Notes under the pieces: generated by a model
Told to the model about the DNA's origin: nothing
Databases searched by the model: none
What the model saw: the letters and a program-made list of their open reading frames with translations, nothing else
NCBI RefSeq assembly: GCF_947503465.1
Contig: NZ_CANNDN010000002.1
Location: 580,255 to 644,254 of the forward strand
Reading direction: 5' to 3'
Source of the DNA: an uncultured Tateyamaria sp.
Lineage (GTDB): Bacteria; Pseudomonadota; Alphaproteobacteria; Rhodobacterales; Rhodobacteraceae
Length of the DNA: 64,000 bases
Translations under genes and position numbers: made by a program
Part shown: positions 54,715 to 63,931 of the stretch, piece by piece
Numbering within the stretch: the stretch's first letter is position 1
Layout of the letters: every line of letters begins with the position of its first letter

Positions 54715-54789
54715 TTGGTTTCTCCCGACCTTTGGGGGGCTGATGCGGCCTGATCCCCAGGGTTTCGATTAATGCGTGAAGCGCCGGAG

Positions 54790-55020
54790 TTAAGCCTCCA
54801 GCACCTCCCAGCGTTTTGTCTTCGATTTCGGCGCGCATTCGATGATGCGGACGGTGTCACCGACCTTGAAGGCATTCTTTTCGTCGTGCGCCCGGTATTT
54901 CTTGGACTTACGAATGGTCTTTTTCAGAACCGGGTGCGTAAAGCGGCGCTCGACGGACACGGTGACTGTTTGTGCGTTTGCGTCGGAGGTCACGACGCCA
55001 GACAGGATACGCTTGGGCAT
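54790..55020 (-). CDS. rpsQ: 30S ribosomal protein S17
   Basis: 76 residues: [30 protein letters not shown] and [31 protein letters not shown]. Second gene of the unit that starts at rpmC. Confidence 0.97.
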   Translation of the reverse strand: MPKRILSGVVTSDANAQTVTVSVERRFTHPVLKKTIRKSKKYRAHDEKNAFKVGDTVRIIECAPKSKTKRWEVLEA

Positions 55021-55032
55021 TTCGTGCTCTCC

Positions 55033-55233
55033 TTATTCGGCCGCTTTGGCGGCTTGTTCATTGAGAATCGTCTTGACGCGCGCGGCATCCCGACGGACCG
55101 AGCGCAGACGCGCCGGGTTCTCAAGCTGCCCCGTGGCCTGCTGAAACCGCAGGTTAAAGGCCTCTTTCTTCAGATTTGCCAGCTCATCACGCAGCTGGTC
55201 CGGGGTCTTGTCCCGAAGTTCCTGGGCGTTCAT
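55033..55233 (-). CDS. rpmC: 50S ribosomal protein L29
   Basis: 66 residues from ATG 55233: [43 protein letters not shown], the L29 two-helix sequence. A longer frame upstream contains the promoter and is rejected. Normally rplP lies directly before rpmC; here the two are 2.2 kb apart. First gene of a transcription unit with its own promoter. Confidence 0.97.
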   Translation of the reverse strand: MNAQELRDKTPDQLRDELANLKKEAFNLRFQQATGQLENPARLRSVRRDAARVKTILNEQAAKAAE

Positions 55234-55570
55234 CGCCTTTTTCCTTTCAACATCACGAGGGTGCCGCCAAAGACGTGACACCGATTCCCGTGGAGTGGGT
55301 GAATAGAGGGGCCGTATATGGGGGGGATTGGGGTATGGCAACCCCTTTACCGCACTTATTTCTATAGCGAAAAGGGCCGCGCCCGACCCTGGGTAGGCGC
55401 ACACAACATATATGCGTTGCAAGGCTCTGAGGCACTGCTAAACCGATGCACGGCGCGCGACATCACCCATGCGCCCTCCCGGGGGGAGGGTCGGGCGCGG
55501 CCCGGGGCAAACCCGGGCAATGCGGTTCGACCCTATCGCCAGCGACACATGACAAATAGCGAGAGCACAA
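55234..55570. other. Divergent gap between rpmC and the oxygenase gene
   Basis: 337 bp. It holds the rpmC promoter (55313-55341) and two GC-rich inverted repeats: 55379-55400 (GCGCCCGACCCTGGGTAGGCGC) and 55471-55498 (a stem with CCCTCCCGGGGGGAGGG core). The second resembles 56834-56867. No gene. Confidence 0.6.
55313..55341 (-). promoter_or_regulatory. Promoter of the rpmC-rpmD ribosomal unit
   Basis: On the minus strand TTGCCA (complement of 55336-55341), 17 bp, TATACG (complement of 55313-55318), 80 bp before rpmC. The -10 equals that of rplO. Confidence 0.6.
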
Positions 55571-56191
55571 ATGGCCCAAATCACATCCCTCTTCGCCACC
55601 CGCCTCTACCACGCGTCCCTGTCCGACTTCGCCCCCAAGCTCGACCCGGACGAATTGGAACAGCACTGCTATGCCATCGCCGAGGATGACGAGGCAGGCC
55701 ACGACTGGTGCGAGGAACATGGCTATCCCGGCTACACCTCCTATGCCTCGCTCGACGACCTGCCCTGGCGCTTTCCGATCTTCGCCGATCTGGTCAAGGC
55801 GCTCGACGCCCACATCGCCGCCTTCGCCCGCGACCTCGCCTTCGATCTGGGCGACAAGGCGCTGAAGCTTGACAGCATCTGGATCAACATCCTGCCCGAA
55901 GGGGGTATCCACACCGGCCACATCCACCCCCACTCGGTGATCTCCGGCACGACATATGTTGCCATGCCCGACGGGACCTCGGCGCTGAAGCTGGAGGACC
56001 CGCGCCTGCCGATGATGATGGCGGCACCGGGACGGACCGCGGATGCACCGGAGGATTTGCGGCAGTTCCACTACGCCAAACCGTCAGTGGGTGATGTCCT
56101 TTTGTGGGAGAGCTGGCTGCGCCACGAAGTGCCCATGAACATGGCCGAGGACGAACGGGTGTCGGTCAGTTTCAACTACGGGTGGGAATAG
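55571..56191 (+). CDS. Putative 2OG-Fe(II) oxygenase (TIGR02466-like)
   Basis: 206 residues. The iron/2OG core is WINILPEGGIHTGHIHPHSVISGTTYV with His117 and His119 as candidate metal ligands, EDPR at 142-145, distal His185 (SWLRHEVPM) and Arg196 (ERVSVSFNYGW) for 2-oxoglutarate. This is the pattern of TIGR02466-type putative oxygenases, whose substrates are unknown. It stands inside the rplP|rpmC interruption, opposite in strand. Converges with the next gene at 3 bp distance. Confidence 0.82.
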   Translation: MAQITSLFATRLYHASLSDFAPKLDPDELEQHCYAIAEDDEAGHDWCEEHGYPGYTSYASLDDLPWRFPIFADLVKALDAHIAAFARDLAFDLGDKALKLDSIWINILPEGGIHTGHIHPHSVISGTTYVAMPDGTSALKLEDPRLPMMMAAPGRTADAPEDLRQFHYAKPSVGDVLLWESWLRHEVPMNMAEDERVSVSFNYGWE

Positions 56192-56194
56192 GCG

Positions 56195-56413
56195 TCACTT
56201 CGCCTTTCTCTCCGCCTTGGCGGTTTCGGCAGCGGCTTCCGCGGCTTTACGCGCGGCCTTTTCCTCTTTCGTCAGCGTGTTGCCCCACTGGTTGTTGGAC
56301 AGGCCCAACCCCTCAGGCATCGGCTTGGTCTTGCCCTTCTTGACCTCACCTCCCTTGTCGAGGAACTCCCGGATCAGGTCTTCGTCGGTCGTGGGTTTGG
56401 GAACGTGTTTCAT
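56195..56413 (-). CDS. Small charged hypothetical protein
   Basis: 72 residues: PTTDEDLIREFLDKGGEVKKGKTKPMPEGLGLSNNQWGN then a long Lys/Ala/Glu helix (TKEEKAARKAAEAAAETAKAERKAK). Small proteins of this look recur in alphaproteobacteria, but no function is known. Convergent with the oxygenase gene. The charged C-terminal helix could be nucleic-acid or protein binding. Confidence 0.65.
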   Translation of the reverse strand: MKHVPKPTTDEDLIREFLDKGGEVKKGKTKPMPEGLGLSNNQWGNTLTKEEKAARKAAEAAAETAKAERKAK

Positions 56414-56978
56414 GGGTTTGGCCTCTTTGGCAGATGTGGCGCTTGGGGAGGAGTGTAGAGGTTTGTCGGGGTTTGGCTATGGGGAAGCGGTGTTAGACGC
56501 TAAGCCGCGCCCTCGACAGGCCACGGTCTGTCGAACCAACGCACATTCTGCAGAACTTTATTGCAGCCAAGTACATCTTCGATCCGAGCGATGCGCTGAC
56601 GGCACCCAATCGACAGGCCGGGGGGTGGCCTGCCCCCTCTCGGCAGATTTGGCACAGCCAAATCGCCTGCCGGTCAATGGATGGCGCGGCGGCCTACGGC
56701 CTTGATTCCGCGCTTGGTCTCGCAGATCCAATGGTTGAAACAGGCCAGCGCCCGCCCGACCTGGAGGGCCTCTGAACTGAGTGTATCCTCACCGTCATGC
56801 ACAGAATAACCGCTCAGCATAGGTGTCGACATAGCGCCCGCCCTCCGGGGGGAGGTCGGTCGGGCGCTGGCCGGGCTGGGTGCCCGGCTTTGAGCGTAGC
56901 TAAATCACGTACTACATAGTCCTTCCCTAGTTCACTCGCCAACCATATATTGAATCACCTAATGTAAGGTGCGAGTAA
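56414..56978. other. 565-bp stretch with repeats and a possible small ORF
   Basis: No large gene. It holds a 48-codon frame on the minus strand (56674-56820), a GC-rich inverted repeat at 56834-56867 similar to 55471-55498, and the hairpin-like GCCGGGCTGGGTGCCCGGC at 56870-56888. Base composition falls toward the right end, where the zinc-ribbon-like gene begins. Confidence 0.5.
56674..56820 (-). CDS. Possible 48-residue protein or gene remnant
   Basis: Reads MLSGYSVHDGEDTLSSEALQ, then VGRALACFNHWICETKRGIK, then AVGRRAIH. The codon use is ordinary for this genome, but there is no clear ribosome site. A second frame starting slightly upstream (RYVDTYAERLFCA) also looks protein-like, so a decayed gene with a frameshift is possible. 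No family recognised. Confidence 0.3.
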   Translation of the reverse strand: MLSGYSVHDGEDTLSSEALQVGRALACFNHWICETKRGIKAVGRRAIH

Positions 56979-57302
56979 ATGGATCACATCAGGAAAGCGC
57001 ACTCACGCGTATCGAAGAACGGTAAGGTGACCTGGATATCTGATGCGTGGGTTAGGGACGGTAAGCGGAAGAGCAGCAAAAGAACCAAGGGAAAGAGAAA
57101 ATCAGGAACCTGCAGAAAGTGCGGTGGTTCGATTGAAACCGTGCGAAGCAATACTGGACGAGTTCTTAGCTACGAGTTGGGAATGGTTGGACTTGGCGTC
57201 CTGCACCACTGCTTCGACATCGGTCGGGGCTTGTCGAAGCGTCGCGCGGAAGGTGTCGAGGACCTGTTTGACTGGGGTCGGAAGAAAAACAGGAAAAAAT
57301 AG
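56979..57302 (+). CDS. Small basic zinc-ribbon-like protein
   Basis: 107 residues, strongly basic (about 30 Lys/Arg). CRKCGGSIETV in the middle and GVLHHCFDIGRG later could form a C2HC-type zinc site. Ends in RKKNRKK. Resembles DNA- or RNA-binding ORFans. AT-richer than the ribosomal genes around it. A bidirectional terminator overlaps its stop, shared with rplP. Confidence 0.55.
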   Translation: MDHIRKAHSRVSKNGKVTWISDAWVRDGKRKSSKRTKGKRKSGTCRKCGGSIETVRSNTGRVLSYELGMVGLGVLHHCFDIGRGLSKRRAEGVEDLFDWGRKKNRKK

Positions 57303-57330
57303 CCCCCGACGCTTTCACGCCGGGGGCTTC
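57294..57330 (-). terminator. Terminator after rplP (bidirectional)
   Basis: An 8-bp stem AGCCCCCG/CGGGGGCT (57301-57308 with 57321-57328) 88 bp after the rplP stop, followed on the minus strand by TATTTTTTCC. It also overlaps the end of the convergent small gene. Confidence 0.8.
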
Positions 57331-57418
57331 TCAATTTCTACCGGGTGCCGCTCTCGTGCATTTGCCTTTGGCAAATACCCTGCCGCGCACGGATCGCGCC
57401 CCAAGGGGCGCAATCGGC

Positions 57419-57832
57419 TTACCAGTCTTCCCGAACCACGACGCGTGTCTTGATCGGCAGCTTCATCGCCGCCAGACGCAGCGCTTCGCGCGCGACATCA
57501 TCATTTACACCGTCGATCTCGAACATCACGCGGCCGGGTTTGACCTTGGCCGCCCAACGGTCGACCGAGCCCTTACCCTTACCCATCCGCACTTCGATCG
57601 GCTTGGCGGTCACAGGCACGTCGGGGAAGATCCGGATCCAGACCCGGCCCTGACGTTTCATGTGACGCGTCATCGCACGACGCGCGGCTTCGATCTGACG
57701 GGCGGTGACCCGCTCGGGTTGCAGTGCCTTCAGGCCGTAGGTGCCAAAGTTCAGGTCGGACCCGCCCTTTGCCTGCCCCTTGATCGAGCCTTTGAACTGC
57801 TTACGGAACTTCGTACGCTTTGGTTGAAGCAT
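57419..57832 (-). CDS. rplP: 50S ribosomal protein L16
   Basis: 137 residues: [46 protein letters not shown] and [27 protein letters not shown]. Contacts tRNA at the A and P sites. Followed by a terminator; rpmC, its normal partner, is 2.2 kb away. Thirteen bp after rpsC. Confidence 0.98.
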   Translation of the reverse strand: MLQPKRTKFRKQFKGSIKGQAKGGSDLNFGTYGLKALQPERVTARQIEAARRAMTRHMKRQGRVWIRIFPDVPVTAKPIEVRMGKGKGSVDRWAAKVKPGRVMFEIDGVNDDVAREALRLAAMKLPIKTRVVVREDW

Positions 57833-57844
57833 CTCTACTCTCCT

Positions 57845-58551
<707 letters not shown>

Positions 58552-58552
<1 letters not shown>

Positions 58553-58932
58553 CAGGCTTGCTCCTCGACTTGACGCACTTTGATCGTGATTTCCGCAAAC
58601 GGCTTGATGATCTTGCCAAAGCGGCCACGGGCACGTGGGCGGCCACGTTTCATGGTGAGGTTCTTGCCGACCCAGGCCTCTGCCACGATCAGTTCGTCCA
58701 CATCCAGGTTATGGTTGTTTTCCGCGTTGGCGATGGCTGATTGCAGGCACTTCTTGACGTCCTGCGCGATCCGCTTCTTCGAGAAGGTCAGGTCCGTCAG
58801 GGCCTTGTCCACCTTCTTGCCACGGATCATCTGCGCCACGAGGTTCAGCTTCTGCGGAGAGGTGCGCAACATGCGCGTCTTCGCCATCGCCTCGTTATCC
58901 GCCACGCGGCGTGGGTTCTTGTCCTTGCTCAT
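58552..58932 (-). CDS. rplV: 50S ribosomal protein L22
   Basis: 126 residues: [39 protein letters not shown] and [28 protein letters not shown]. The extended hairpin lines the exit tunnel. The start at 58932 overlaps rpsS by 4 bp; an inner ATG ([11 protein letters not shown]) is an alternative. Confidence 0.97.
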
Positions 58933-59207
58933 TTGCGCTTCGCCTTCTTGTCAGCGGCGTGACCGTAATAGGTCCGCGTGGGCGAATATTCCCCGAACTT
59001 CTGGCCGATCATCTCTTCGGACACGTTCACGGGAATATGCTTGTGGCCGTTGTACACACCAAAGGTCAGACCCACGAACTGGGGCAGGATGGTGGACCGA
59101 CGGGACCAGATCTTGATGACTTCGTTGCGGCCGCTTTCGCGCGCCGCTTCCGCTTTCTTCAGCACGTAGCTGTCGACAAACGGGCCTTTCCAGACTGAAC
59201 GAGACAT
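58929..59207 (-). CDS. rpsS: 30S ribosomal protein S19
   Basis: 92 residues: [20 protein letters not shown] and [50 protein letters not shown]. Complete and canonical. Three bp after rplB. Confidence 0.98.
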   Translation of the reverse strand: MSRSVWKGPFVDSYVLKKAEAARESGRNEVIKIWSRRSTILPQFVGLTFGVYNGHKHIPVNVSEEMIGQKFGEYSPTRTYYGHAADKKAKRK

Positions 59208-59210
59208 ATC

Positions 59211-60053
59211 TTAACGCCCCTTCTTCTTGGCGTGACGCGAGCGGATGATCAGCTTTTGCGACGCTTTGTTCTTGTTGCGGGTCCGGGCACCCTTGGTCGG
59301 CTTGCCCCATGGGGACACAGGGTGACGACCACCCGAGGTCCGACCTTCACCACCGCCATGGGGGTGGTCGATCGGGTTCATGACGACACCACGCACGGAC
59401 GGGCGGATACCCTTGTGGCGCATGCGGCCGGCCTTGCCGTAGTTCTGGTTCGAGTTGTCGGGGTTGGACACGGCACCCACGGTGGCGCGGCATTCCTGAC
59501 GGACCAGACGCAGTTCGCCCGAGCTGAGGCGAATCTGGGCGTACCCACCGTCCCGGCCCACGAACTGGGCATAGGTGCCGGCGGCACGTGCGATCTGACC
59601 ACCCTTGCCGGGTTTCAGTTCGATGTTGTGTACGATTGTCCCGATGGGCATGCCCGAAAACGGCATGGTGTTGCCGGGCTTAATGTCTGCCTTCTGGCTC
59701 GAGATGATCTTGTCCCCGACGGCCAGACGCTGCGGTGCCAGGACATAGGCCTGTTCGCCATCTTCGTATTGCACGAGGGCGATGAACGCGGTCCGGTTGG
59801 GGTCATATTCGATGCGCACGACCGTGGCCGTGACATCCATCTTGTTCCGTTTGAAATCGACGATCCGATAGAGACGCTTTGCGCCCCCGCCCTTGCGGCG
59901 CATCGTGATCCGTCCGGTGTTGTTGCGGCCACCATTCTTGGTGAGACCTTCGGTCAGCGCCTTGACGGGGCGCCCCTTCCACAGCTCCGAACGGTCGATC
60001 AGAACCAGCCCACGCTGGCCCGGCGTCGTCGGCTTGTACGACTTGAGTGCCAT
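59211..60053 (-). CDS. rplB: 50S ribosomal protein L2
   Basis: 280 residues from ATG 60053 ([17 protein letters not shown]). Core motifs [41 protein letters not shown] and the peptidyl-transferase-adjacent [30 protein letters not shown] are present. The reading frame extends to 60503 but includes the promoter and leader. Separated from rplW by 1.6 kb of other genes. Confidence 0.98.
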   Translation of the reverse strand: MALKSYKPTTPGQRGLVLIDRSELWKGRPVKALTEGLTKNGGRNNTGRITMRRKGGGAKRLYRIVDFKRNKMDVTATVVRIEYDPNRTAFIALVQYEDGEQAYVLAPQRLAVGDKIISSQKADIKPGNTMPFSGMPIGTIVHNIELKPGKGGQIARAAGTYAQFVGRDGGYAQIRLSSGELRLVRQECRATVGAVSNPDNSNQNYGKAGRMRHKGIRPSVRGVVMNPIDHPHGGGEGRTSGGRHPVSPWGKPTKGARTRNKNKASQKLIIRSRHAKKKGR

Positions 60054-60144
60054 GTTACTGTCTTCCGTTTTGCTTAAACGATGGTCCGTCCGTTGACGGC
60101 CACCTATGGTTAAAGGCCCCCGAAGGTGCCCGGTCTTGGTGTGA

Positions 60145-60169
60145 GGTGCGCGGAAACCGCACACCCTAC
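60145..60169. repeat. GTAGGGTG-family repeat in the rplB leader (inverted)
   Basis: GGTGCGCGGAAACCGCACACCCTAC. Same CACCCTAC end as 51766-51790. The stem is GTGCGCGG/CCGCACAC-like with GAAA in the loop, so it folds in the rplB leader RNA. Confidence 0.65.
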
Positions 60170-60181
60170 GATGTTGCTGCA

Positions 60182-60201
60182 GGTGCGCCCTTTGGCGCAC
60201 C
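60182..60201. repeat. GGTGCGCC palindrome in the rplB leader
   Basis: GGTGCGCC-CTTT-GGCGCACC, an 8-bp perfect stem with a 4-base loop, 12 bases from the previous repeat. Confidence 0.65.
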
Positions 60202-60216
60202 AAACGAACAACAACA

Positions 60217-60241
60217 AAGCCCCGGACGAATCCGGGGCCTT
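60217..60241 (-). terminator. Hairpin with T-rich tail at the start of the rplB leader
   Basis: On the minus strand CCCCGGATTCGTCCGGGG is followed by CTTTGTTGTTGTT. It looks like an intrinsic terminator for the small membrane-protein genes upstream, yet it lies just downstream of the proposed rplB promoter, so it could also act as an attenuator. Confidence 0.6.
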
Positions 60242-60252
60242 GCGGATGGGGT

Positions 60253-60281
60253 CGTTTAGGCCAAGGATGGGGTGGGGTCAA
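60253..60281 (-). promoter_or_regulatory. Promoter of the rplB-rplP ribosomal unit
   Basis: On the minus strand TTGACC (complement of 60276-60281), 17 bp, TAAACG (complement of 60253-60258), with about 190 bases of leader before rplB. Confidence 0.6.
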
Positions 60282-60429
60282 GCAAACGATCCAAGTTTTT
60301 GCTACAAGTGCTTTGTGAAATGGGCACTCGGTCTCAAAGCTTAAAGGTTCTAGAACTTGTAGAACACACTCAGGGAATGTGAAGCATGGCAATGTTCGAA
60401 CTGGTGCGACTTCAATCCACAAATCCACT

Positions 60430-60828
60430 TCAGTCTTGATCGACCTCGGACTTATTGTATTTGGAACCATCCCAAATTGCACGGGCGAGCAATTGCAATG
60501 CAATCAACGTGGAAAAGCCAAAAGCAATTCTAAGTTCAATGATCCGACCTTGTGACACAAGCACTTCTGCCACGAAGTCTGCTCCCGCAAACGACGCAAC
60601 AAATAGCAAACCAACAATGAAAAAGAATGCAGCGCTTGCGGCAACATTAACCACAATAGCAAGCACTGTTGGAACGTCACCGAACACTAAGCTTTCAGTT
60701 CGCCCATTGCGAATCCGAAAGCCAAAAGCCAAAAGCACCGCCATAGTCGAGAACAAAAACACCGGCGTTGGAGCAAAAAGCCCAACAATCGTGTCCCGAA
60801 AAACATCACTTTGCTCTAGCAAGTCCAA
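60430..60828 (-). CDS. Small membrane protein of unknown function
   Basis: 132 residues with three to four hydrophobic segments (about residues 18-38, 52-80 and 95-115). No family recognised. Its start overlaps the end of the upstream small gene by 23 bp, so the two are coupled. Low GC compared with the surrounding ribosomal genes suggests transfer. Could be one half of a two-component membrane protein. Confidence 0.6.
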   Translation of the reverse strand: MDLLEQSDVFRDTIVGLFAPTPVFLFSTMAVLLAFGFRIRNGRTESLVFGDVPTVLAIVVNVAASAAFFFIVGLLFVASFAGADFVAEVLVSQGRIIELRIAFGFSTLIALQLLARAIWDGSKYNKSEVDQD

Positions 60829-61072
60829 TGAAAAAACCTAGCGCCATCCCACAAGTTACCGGAGGCTGCAGTTTTTCCAACTCTAAAAGGTTTGCTACAG
60901 CCACACCAAACAAGCCGAAAAGGAACACAGCGACAAGCATTTTGTTCAATGCACCAAGTCGTTTCGACCTAGTCGACCCTGCGATGATCTCGCGGCCGTT
61001 TTCAAACCATGGCGACGCCAAGGCACCATCTTTGGTGCGCATATCTTGCTCCGAATCTGCCTCAGTGCTCAT
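60806..61072 (-). CDS. Small membrane protein of unknown function
   Basis: 88 residues: a polar N-terminal half (about 40 residues) and two hydrophobic segments (KMLVAVFLFGLFGVAVANLL and [13 protein letters not shown]). First of two overlapping AT-rich genes inside the rplW|rplB interruption. No recognisable relatives. Confidence 0.55.
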   Translation of the reverse strand: MSTEADSEQDMRTKDGALASPWFENGREIIAGSTRSKRLGALNKMLVAVFLFGLFGVAVANLLELEKLQPPVTCGMALGFFIGLARAK

Positions 61073-61288
61073 CTGGCGCTTTTAGCGCGCTTCTATAAGC
61101 ATAGGATTTACCAATCACATCTGATTTTGGCAAAATTAAGGCATTTTGGTCTGCGTACGGTGGGAGTGGCCCGGCGGGACTAGTCTCTTGCAATTCGATC
61201 AGACATTCGCCCCCCACACGACCCAGATCAATGCACATCCCCCCAAAACCCGCTACACTGCCCCACACCCCTCATCAAAGGACACCCC

Positions 61289-61615
61289 ATGCCCAAAGCC
61301 AAGCCACCCGAAACCGACCCCATGGCGGCCACTCTCGCTGCCTTCAACCCCGCCGCAGCCCAGGCGTGGATGGAGATCACCACCGAATGCGCCCGCTTCG
61401 CCATGGACCGCGTGCAAAAGGATTTCGAGGCGCAACGCGCCATGATGGCCTGCACCTCGCCCGCCGAACTGATGGCACTCCAGTCAAGCTACTGCCGGGA
61501 CGCCGCCCAGGACTATGCGGACCAGGCCACGCGGATGGTCGAGATGATGACCAAAGTCGCATCAAAGGCGACCCCGGGCGGCATGTCGCGCAAATACGAC
61601 GACGTCCCGCTCTGA
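61289..61615 (+). CDS. Phasin-family protein
   Basis: 108 residues, nearly all helical: FNPAAAQAWMEITTECARFAMDRVQKDFEAQRAMMACTSPAELMALQSSYCRDAAQDYADQATRMVEMM. The pattern of a helical protein with QxxxxxxxYxxQATRM-like end fits phasin-2 type granule-associated or cell-envelope proteins. SD AAAGGA is eight bases before the ATG. No polyhydroxyalkanoate genes are nearby. Convergent with rplW across a shared terminator. Confidence 0.75.
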   Translation: MPKAKPPETDPMAATLAAFNPAAAQAWMEITTECARFAMDRVQKDFEAQRAMMACTSPAELMALQSSYCRDAAQDYADQATRMVEMMTKVASKATPGGMSRKYDDVPL

Positions 61616-61620
61616 ACAGC

Positions 61621-61650
61621 AAAAACCCCGACCGCTTGCGCAGCCGGGGC
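61621..61650 (-). terminator. Terminator after rplW (shared with the phasin gene)
   Basis: An interrupted GC-rich stem (61626-61635 with 61640-61649) with TTGC loop, followed on the minus strand by TTTTTGC. It lies 43 bp after the rplW stop and ends the first ribosomal block; the phasin gene stops 5 bp to its left. Confidence 0.75.
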
Positions 61651-61692
61651 TTCTCAATTCTCACCGCAGGGCGGGGTTCACCCCGCCGCCAC

Positions 61693-61989
61693 TTACAACC
61701 CGGTTGTCACGTCGATCGTGTTGCCGTCTTCCAGCGTGACATAGGCCTTCTTCACGTCCTTCCGCTTGCCCAACTGGCCGCGGAAACGCTTGACTTTCCC
61801 CTTGGTGATGGTCGTGTTCACGGCTTTCACCTTCACACCAAAGAGCGCCTCGACGGCCTCCTTGATCTGGGGCTTGTTGCTGTCCATCGCCACTTCGAAC
61901 ACAACCGCGCCGTTCTCGGACGTCATGGTTGCCTTCTCGGTGATGATCGGCTTGCGGATCACGTCGTAATGTTCTGCCTTGGCACTCAT
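61693..61989 (-). CDS. rplW: 50S ribosomal protein L23
   Basis: 98 residues: [52 protein letters not shown] and [24 protein letters not shown]. Docking site for trigger factor and SRP at the exit tunnel. Start overlaps the rplD stop. Followed by a terminator instead of rplB. Confidence 0.97.
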   Translation of the reverse strand: MSAKAEHYDVIRKPIITEKATMTSENGAVVFEVAMDSNKPQIKEAVEALFGVKVKAVNTTITKGKVKRFRGQLGKRKDVKKAYVTLEDGNTIDVTTGL

Positions 61990-62603
61990 TTCAAACGAGC
62001 CTCCAGTGCTTCGACACCCGCCTTCGTGATCACCAGCGTGTCACGTTTCAGGATGTCATATACGTTTGCACCCATCGTCGGCAGGATATCCAGACCTTCG
62101 ATGTTGCGCGATGCTTTCAGGAAGTCCTCGTTGACCGAGGCCCCGTCGATCACCAGCGCACGCTTCCAGCCCAGGTCCTTGACCTGCTTGGCCAGAGCGG
62201 CGGTTTTGCCAGCGGTGCCCGCATCCTCGATGATCACCAGCTCGCCTGCCTTGGCCTTGGCCGACAGCGCGTGCTTGAGACCCAGCTTGCGGAACTTCTT
62301 GGGCAGGTCGTGGCCGTGCGAGCGCGGGGTCGGACCCTTGTAGATACCACCCTTGCGGAAGATCGGCGCGTTGCGGTCACCGTGGCGTGCGCCGCCGGTG
62401 CCCTTCTGGCGATAGATCTTCTTGGTCGAGTAGCTGGTTTCCGAACGGGTCTTGACCTTGTGCGTGCCGGCCTGAGCGTTGTTGCGCTGCCAGCGGACCA
62501 TACGGTGCAGGATGTCGGCGCGCGGCTCGAGACCGAACAGGTCCTCGCTCAGCTCGACCGATCCGGCTTTGCCGCCGTCCAGTTTGATGACATCAAGTTT
62601 CAT
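61986..62603 (-). CDS. rplD: 50S ribosomal protein L4
   Basis: 205 residues: [41 protein letters not shown] is the tunnel loop, and [17 protein letters not shown] follows. In E. coli L4 represses the S10 operon; a leader site for that is not recognisable here. Four-bp overlaps with rplC and rplW. Confidence 0.97.
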   Translation of the reverse strand: MKLDVIKLDGGKAGSVELSEDLFGLEPRADILHRMVRWQRNNAQAGTHKVKTRSETSYSTKKIYRQKGTGGARHGDRNAPIFRKGGIYKGPTPRSHGHDLPKKFRKLGLKHALSAKAKAGELVIIEDAGTAGKTAALAKQVKDLGWKRALVIDGASVNEDFLKASRNIEGLDILPTMGANVYDILKRDTLVITKAGVEALEARLK

Positions 62604-63466
62604 TCGTCACCTTCCTTCTTCTCGTCGGCGGGCGCATCGTCAGCCTTGTCAGCCGCGATCTCGGCCTCGGCGGCTTTCAGCGCTTCGGCTTCGGCTGCGG
62701 CCTGCTCTTCGGCCAGACGCTTGGCTTCTGCTTCCGCTTCCGCGGCTGCGGCAGCAGCGGCTTCTTCGGCAGCCTTCATGGCTTCTTCCTTGGCGGATTT
62801 CAGCGCGGCCGGAAGGATTGCGTTTTCCGGGAACGGCTTCTTGACCGCATCCTTGACGGTTACCCAGCCACCTTTCGATCCGGGCACGGCGCCCTTGATC
62901 ATGATCAGACCACGGTCGCTGTCGGTGCGCACAACCTGCAGGTTCTGCGTGGTCACCTTTGCAGCGCCCATGTGGCCGGCCATCTTCTTGCCCTTGAACA
63001 CCTTGCCGGGGTCCTGACACTGGCCGGTCGAGCCGTGCGAACGGTGCGAGATCGACACACCGTGCGAGGCGCGCAGACCACCGAAGTTGTGACGTTTCAT
63101 GGCACCGGCAAAGCCTTTACCAATCGACGTCCCGGTGACGTCCACAAACTGACCTTCGAAATAGTGGTCGGCGATGATCTCTTCGCCGACGCCGATCAGG
63201 TTGTCCTCGGTCACGCGGAACTCAACCAGCTTCCGCTTGGGTTCGACCTTGGCAGCCGCGAAATGGCAGCGCATGGCTTTCGACACGCGCTTGACCTTGG
63301 GCGTACCGGCACCAAGGGTCACGGCAGTGTAGCCGTCCTTGTCCGACGTGCGGTTGCCGACGACCTGAAGGGCGTCGAGTTGCAGCACGGTGACCGGCAC
63401 CTGCTTGCCATCTTCCATGAAGAGGCGGGTCATGCCGACTTTCTTTGCGAGAATTCCAGAGCGCAT
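62600..63466 (-). CDS. rplC: 50S ribosomal protein L3 with a long Ala/Glu-rich C-terminal tail
   Basis: 288 residues from ATG 63466, which has AGGAGG eight bases upstream (an ATG two codons earlier is too close). The L3 core ends near residue 215; the rest is a charged helical tail ([23 protein letters not shown] and so on) that ends in [13 protein letters not shown]. Ordinary L3 proteins have 205-240 residues. Core marks are [42 protein letters not shown] and [15 protein letters not shown]. Confidence 0.96.
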   Translation of the reverse strand: MRSGILAKKVGMTRLFMEDGKQVPVTVLQLDALQVVGNRTSDKDGYTAVTLGAGTPKVKRVSKAMRCHFAAAKVEPKRKLVEFRVTEDNLIGVGEEIIADHYFEGQFVDVTGTSIGKGFAGAMKRHNFGGLRASHGVSISHRSHGSTGQCQDPGKVFKGKKMAGHMGAAKVTTQNLQVVRTDSDRGLIMIKGAVPGSKGGWVTVKDAVKKPFPENAILPAALKSAKEEAMKAAEEAAAAAAAEAEAEAKRLAEEQAAAEAEALKAAEAEIAADKADDAPADEKKEGDE

Positions 63467-63479
63467 AATCATACCCTCC

Positions 63480-63800
63480 TTACGACTGCAGCTTGATCTC
63501 GACATCCACACCAGCGGCGAGGTCGAGCTTCATCAGCGCGTCCACGGTCTGGGGGGTCGGATCAACGATGTCGAGAAGACGCTTGTGCGTCCGGATCTCG
63601 AACTGGTCACGGGATTTCTTGTCGATGTGCGGGCCGCGCAGAACAGTATATTTTTCGATCTTGTTCGGCAGCGGGATGGGGCCGCGCACGGATGCACCGG
63701 TGCGTTTGGCGGTATTGACGATTTCCTGTGTGGACGCGTCCAGCACACGATAGTCAAACGCCTTCAGCCGAATGCGGATGTTTTGGCTTTGGATGGCCAT
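63480..63800 (-). CDS. rpsJ: 30S ribosomal protein S10
   Basis: 106 residues: [39 protein letters not shown] and [31 protein letters not shown] are canonical. S10 also takes part in NusB-dependent antitermination. Starts the ribosomal block after tuf, 131 bp from its stop. Confidence 0.98.
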   Translation of the reverse strand: MAIQSQNIRIRLKAFDYRVLDASTQEIVNTAKRTGASVRGPIPLPNKIEKYTVLRGPHIDKKSRDQFEIRTHKRLLDIVDPTPQTVDALMKLDLAAGVDVEIKLQS

Positions 63801-63886
63801 TTTTCGTGTTCCCTTGACTTAGGGCTTCCAACGGAGAGGAGGGGTCTCGACCACCGACACCCCTCGTCGCGTCTTGTTTTTTTGGC

Positions 63887-63912
63887 CTGCGCGCTTGGCT
63901 TCAAGCGCGCAG
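63887..63912 (-). other. Hairpin between tuf and rpsJ
   Basis: A perfect 10-bp stem CTGCGCGCTT/AAGCGCGCAG (63887-63896 with 63903-63912), 20 bases after the tuf stop. On the transcribed strand it is followed by GGCCAAAAAAA, not T, so it is probably an mRNA-processing or stabilising structure and not a full terminator. Confidence 0.5.
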
Positions 63913-63931
63913 AAACTTCAATAGCAACCGC

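Larger units (their letters stand above)
60054..60429. other. Leader and promoter region of rplB
   Basis: 376 bp without a gene. It contains the rplB promoter (60253-60281), a U-tailed hairpin at 60217-60241, and two palindromic repeats at 60145-60169 and 60182-60201. The part right of 60290 holds nothing recognisable. Confidence 0.65.

Noticed and set aside
63887..63912. Intrinsic terminator of tuf
   Set aside because: The hairpin is followed by A residues on the transcribed strand, so it does not have the terminator form.
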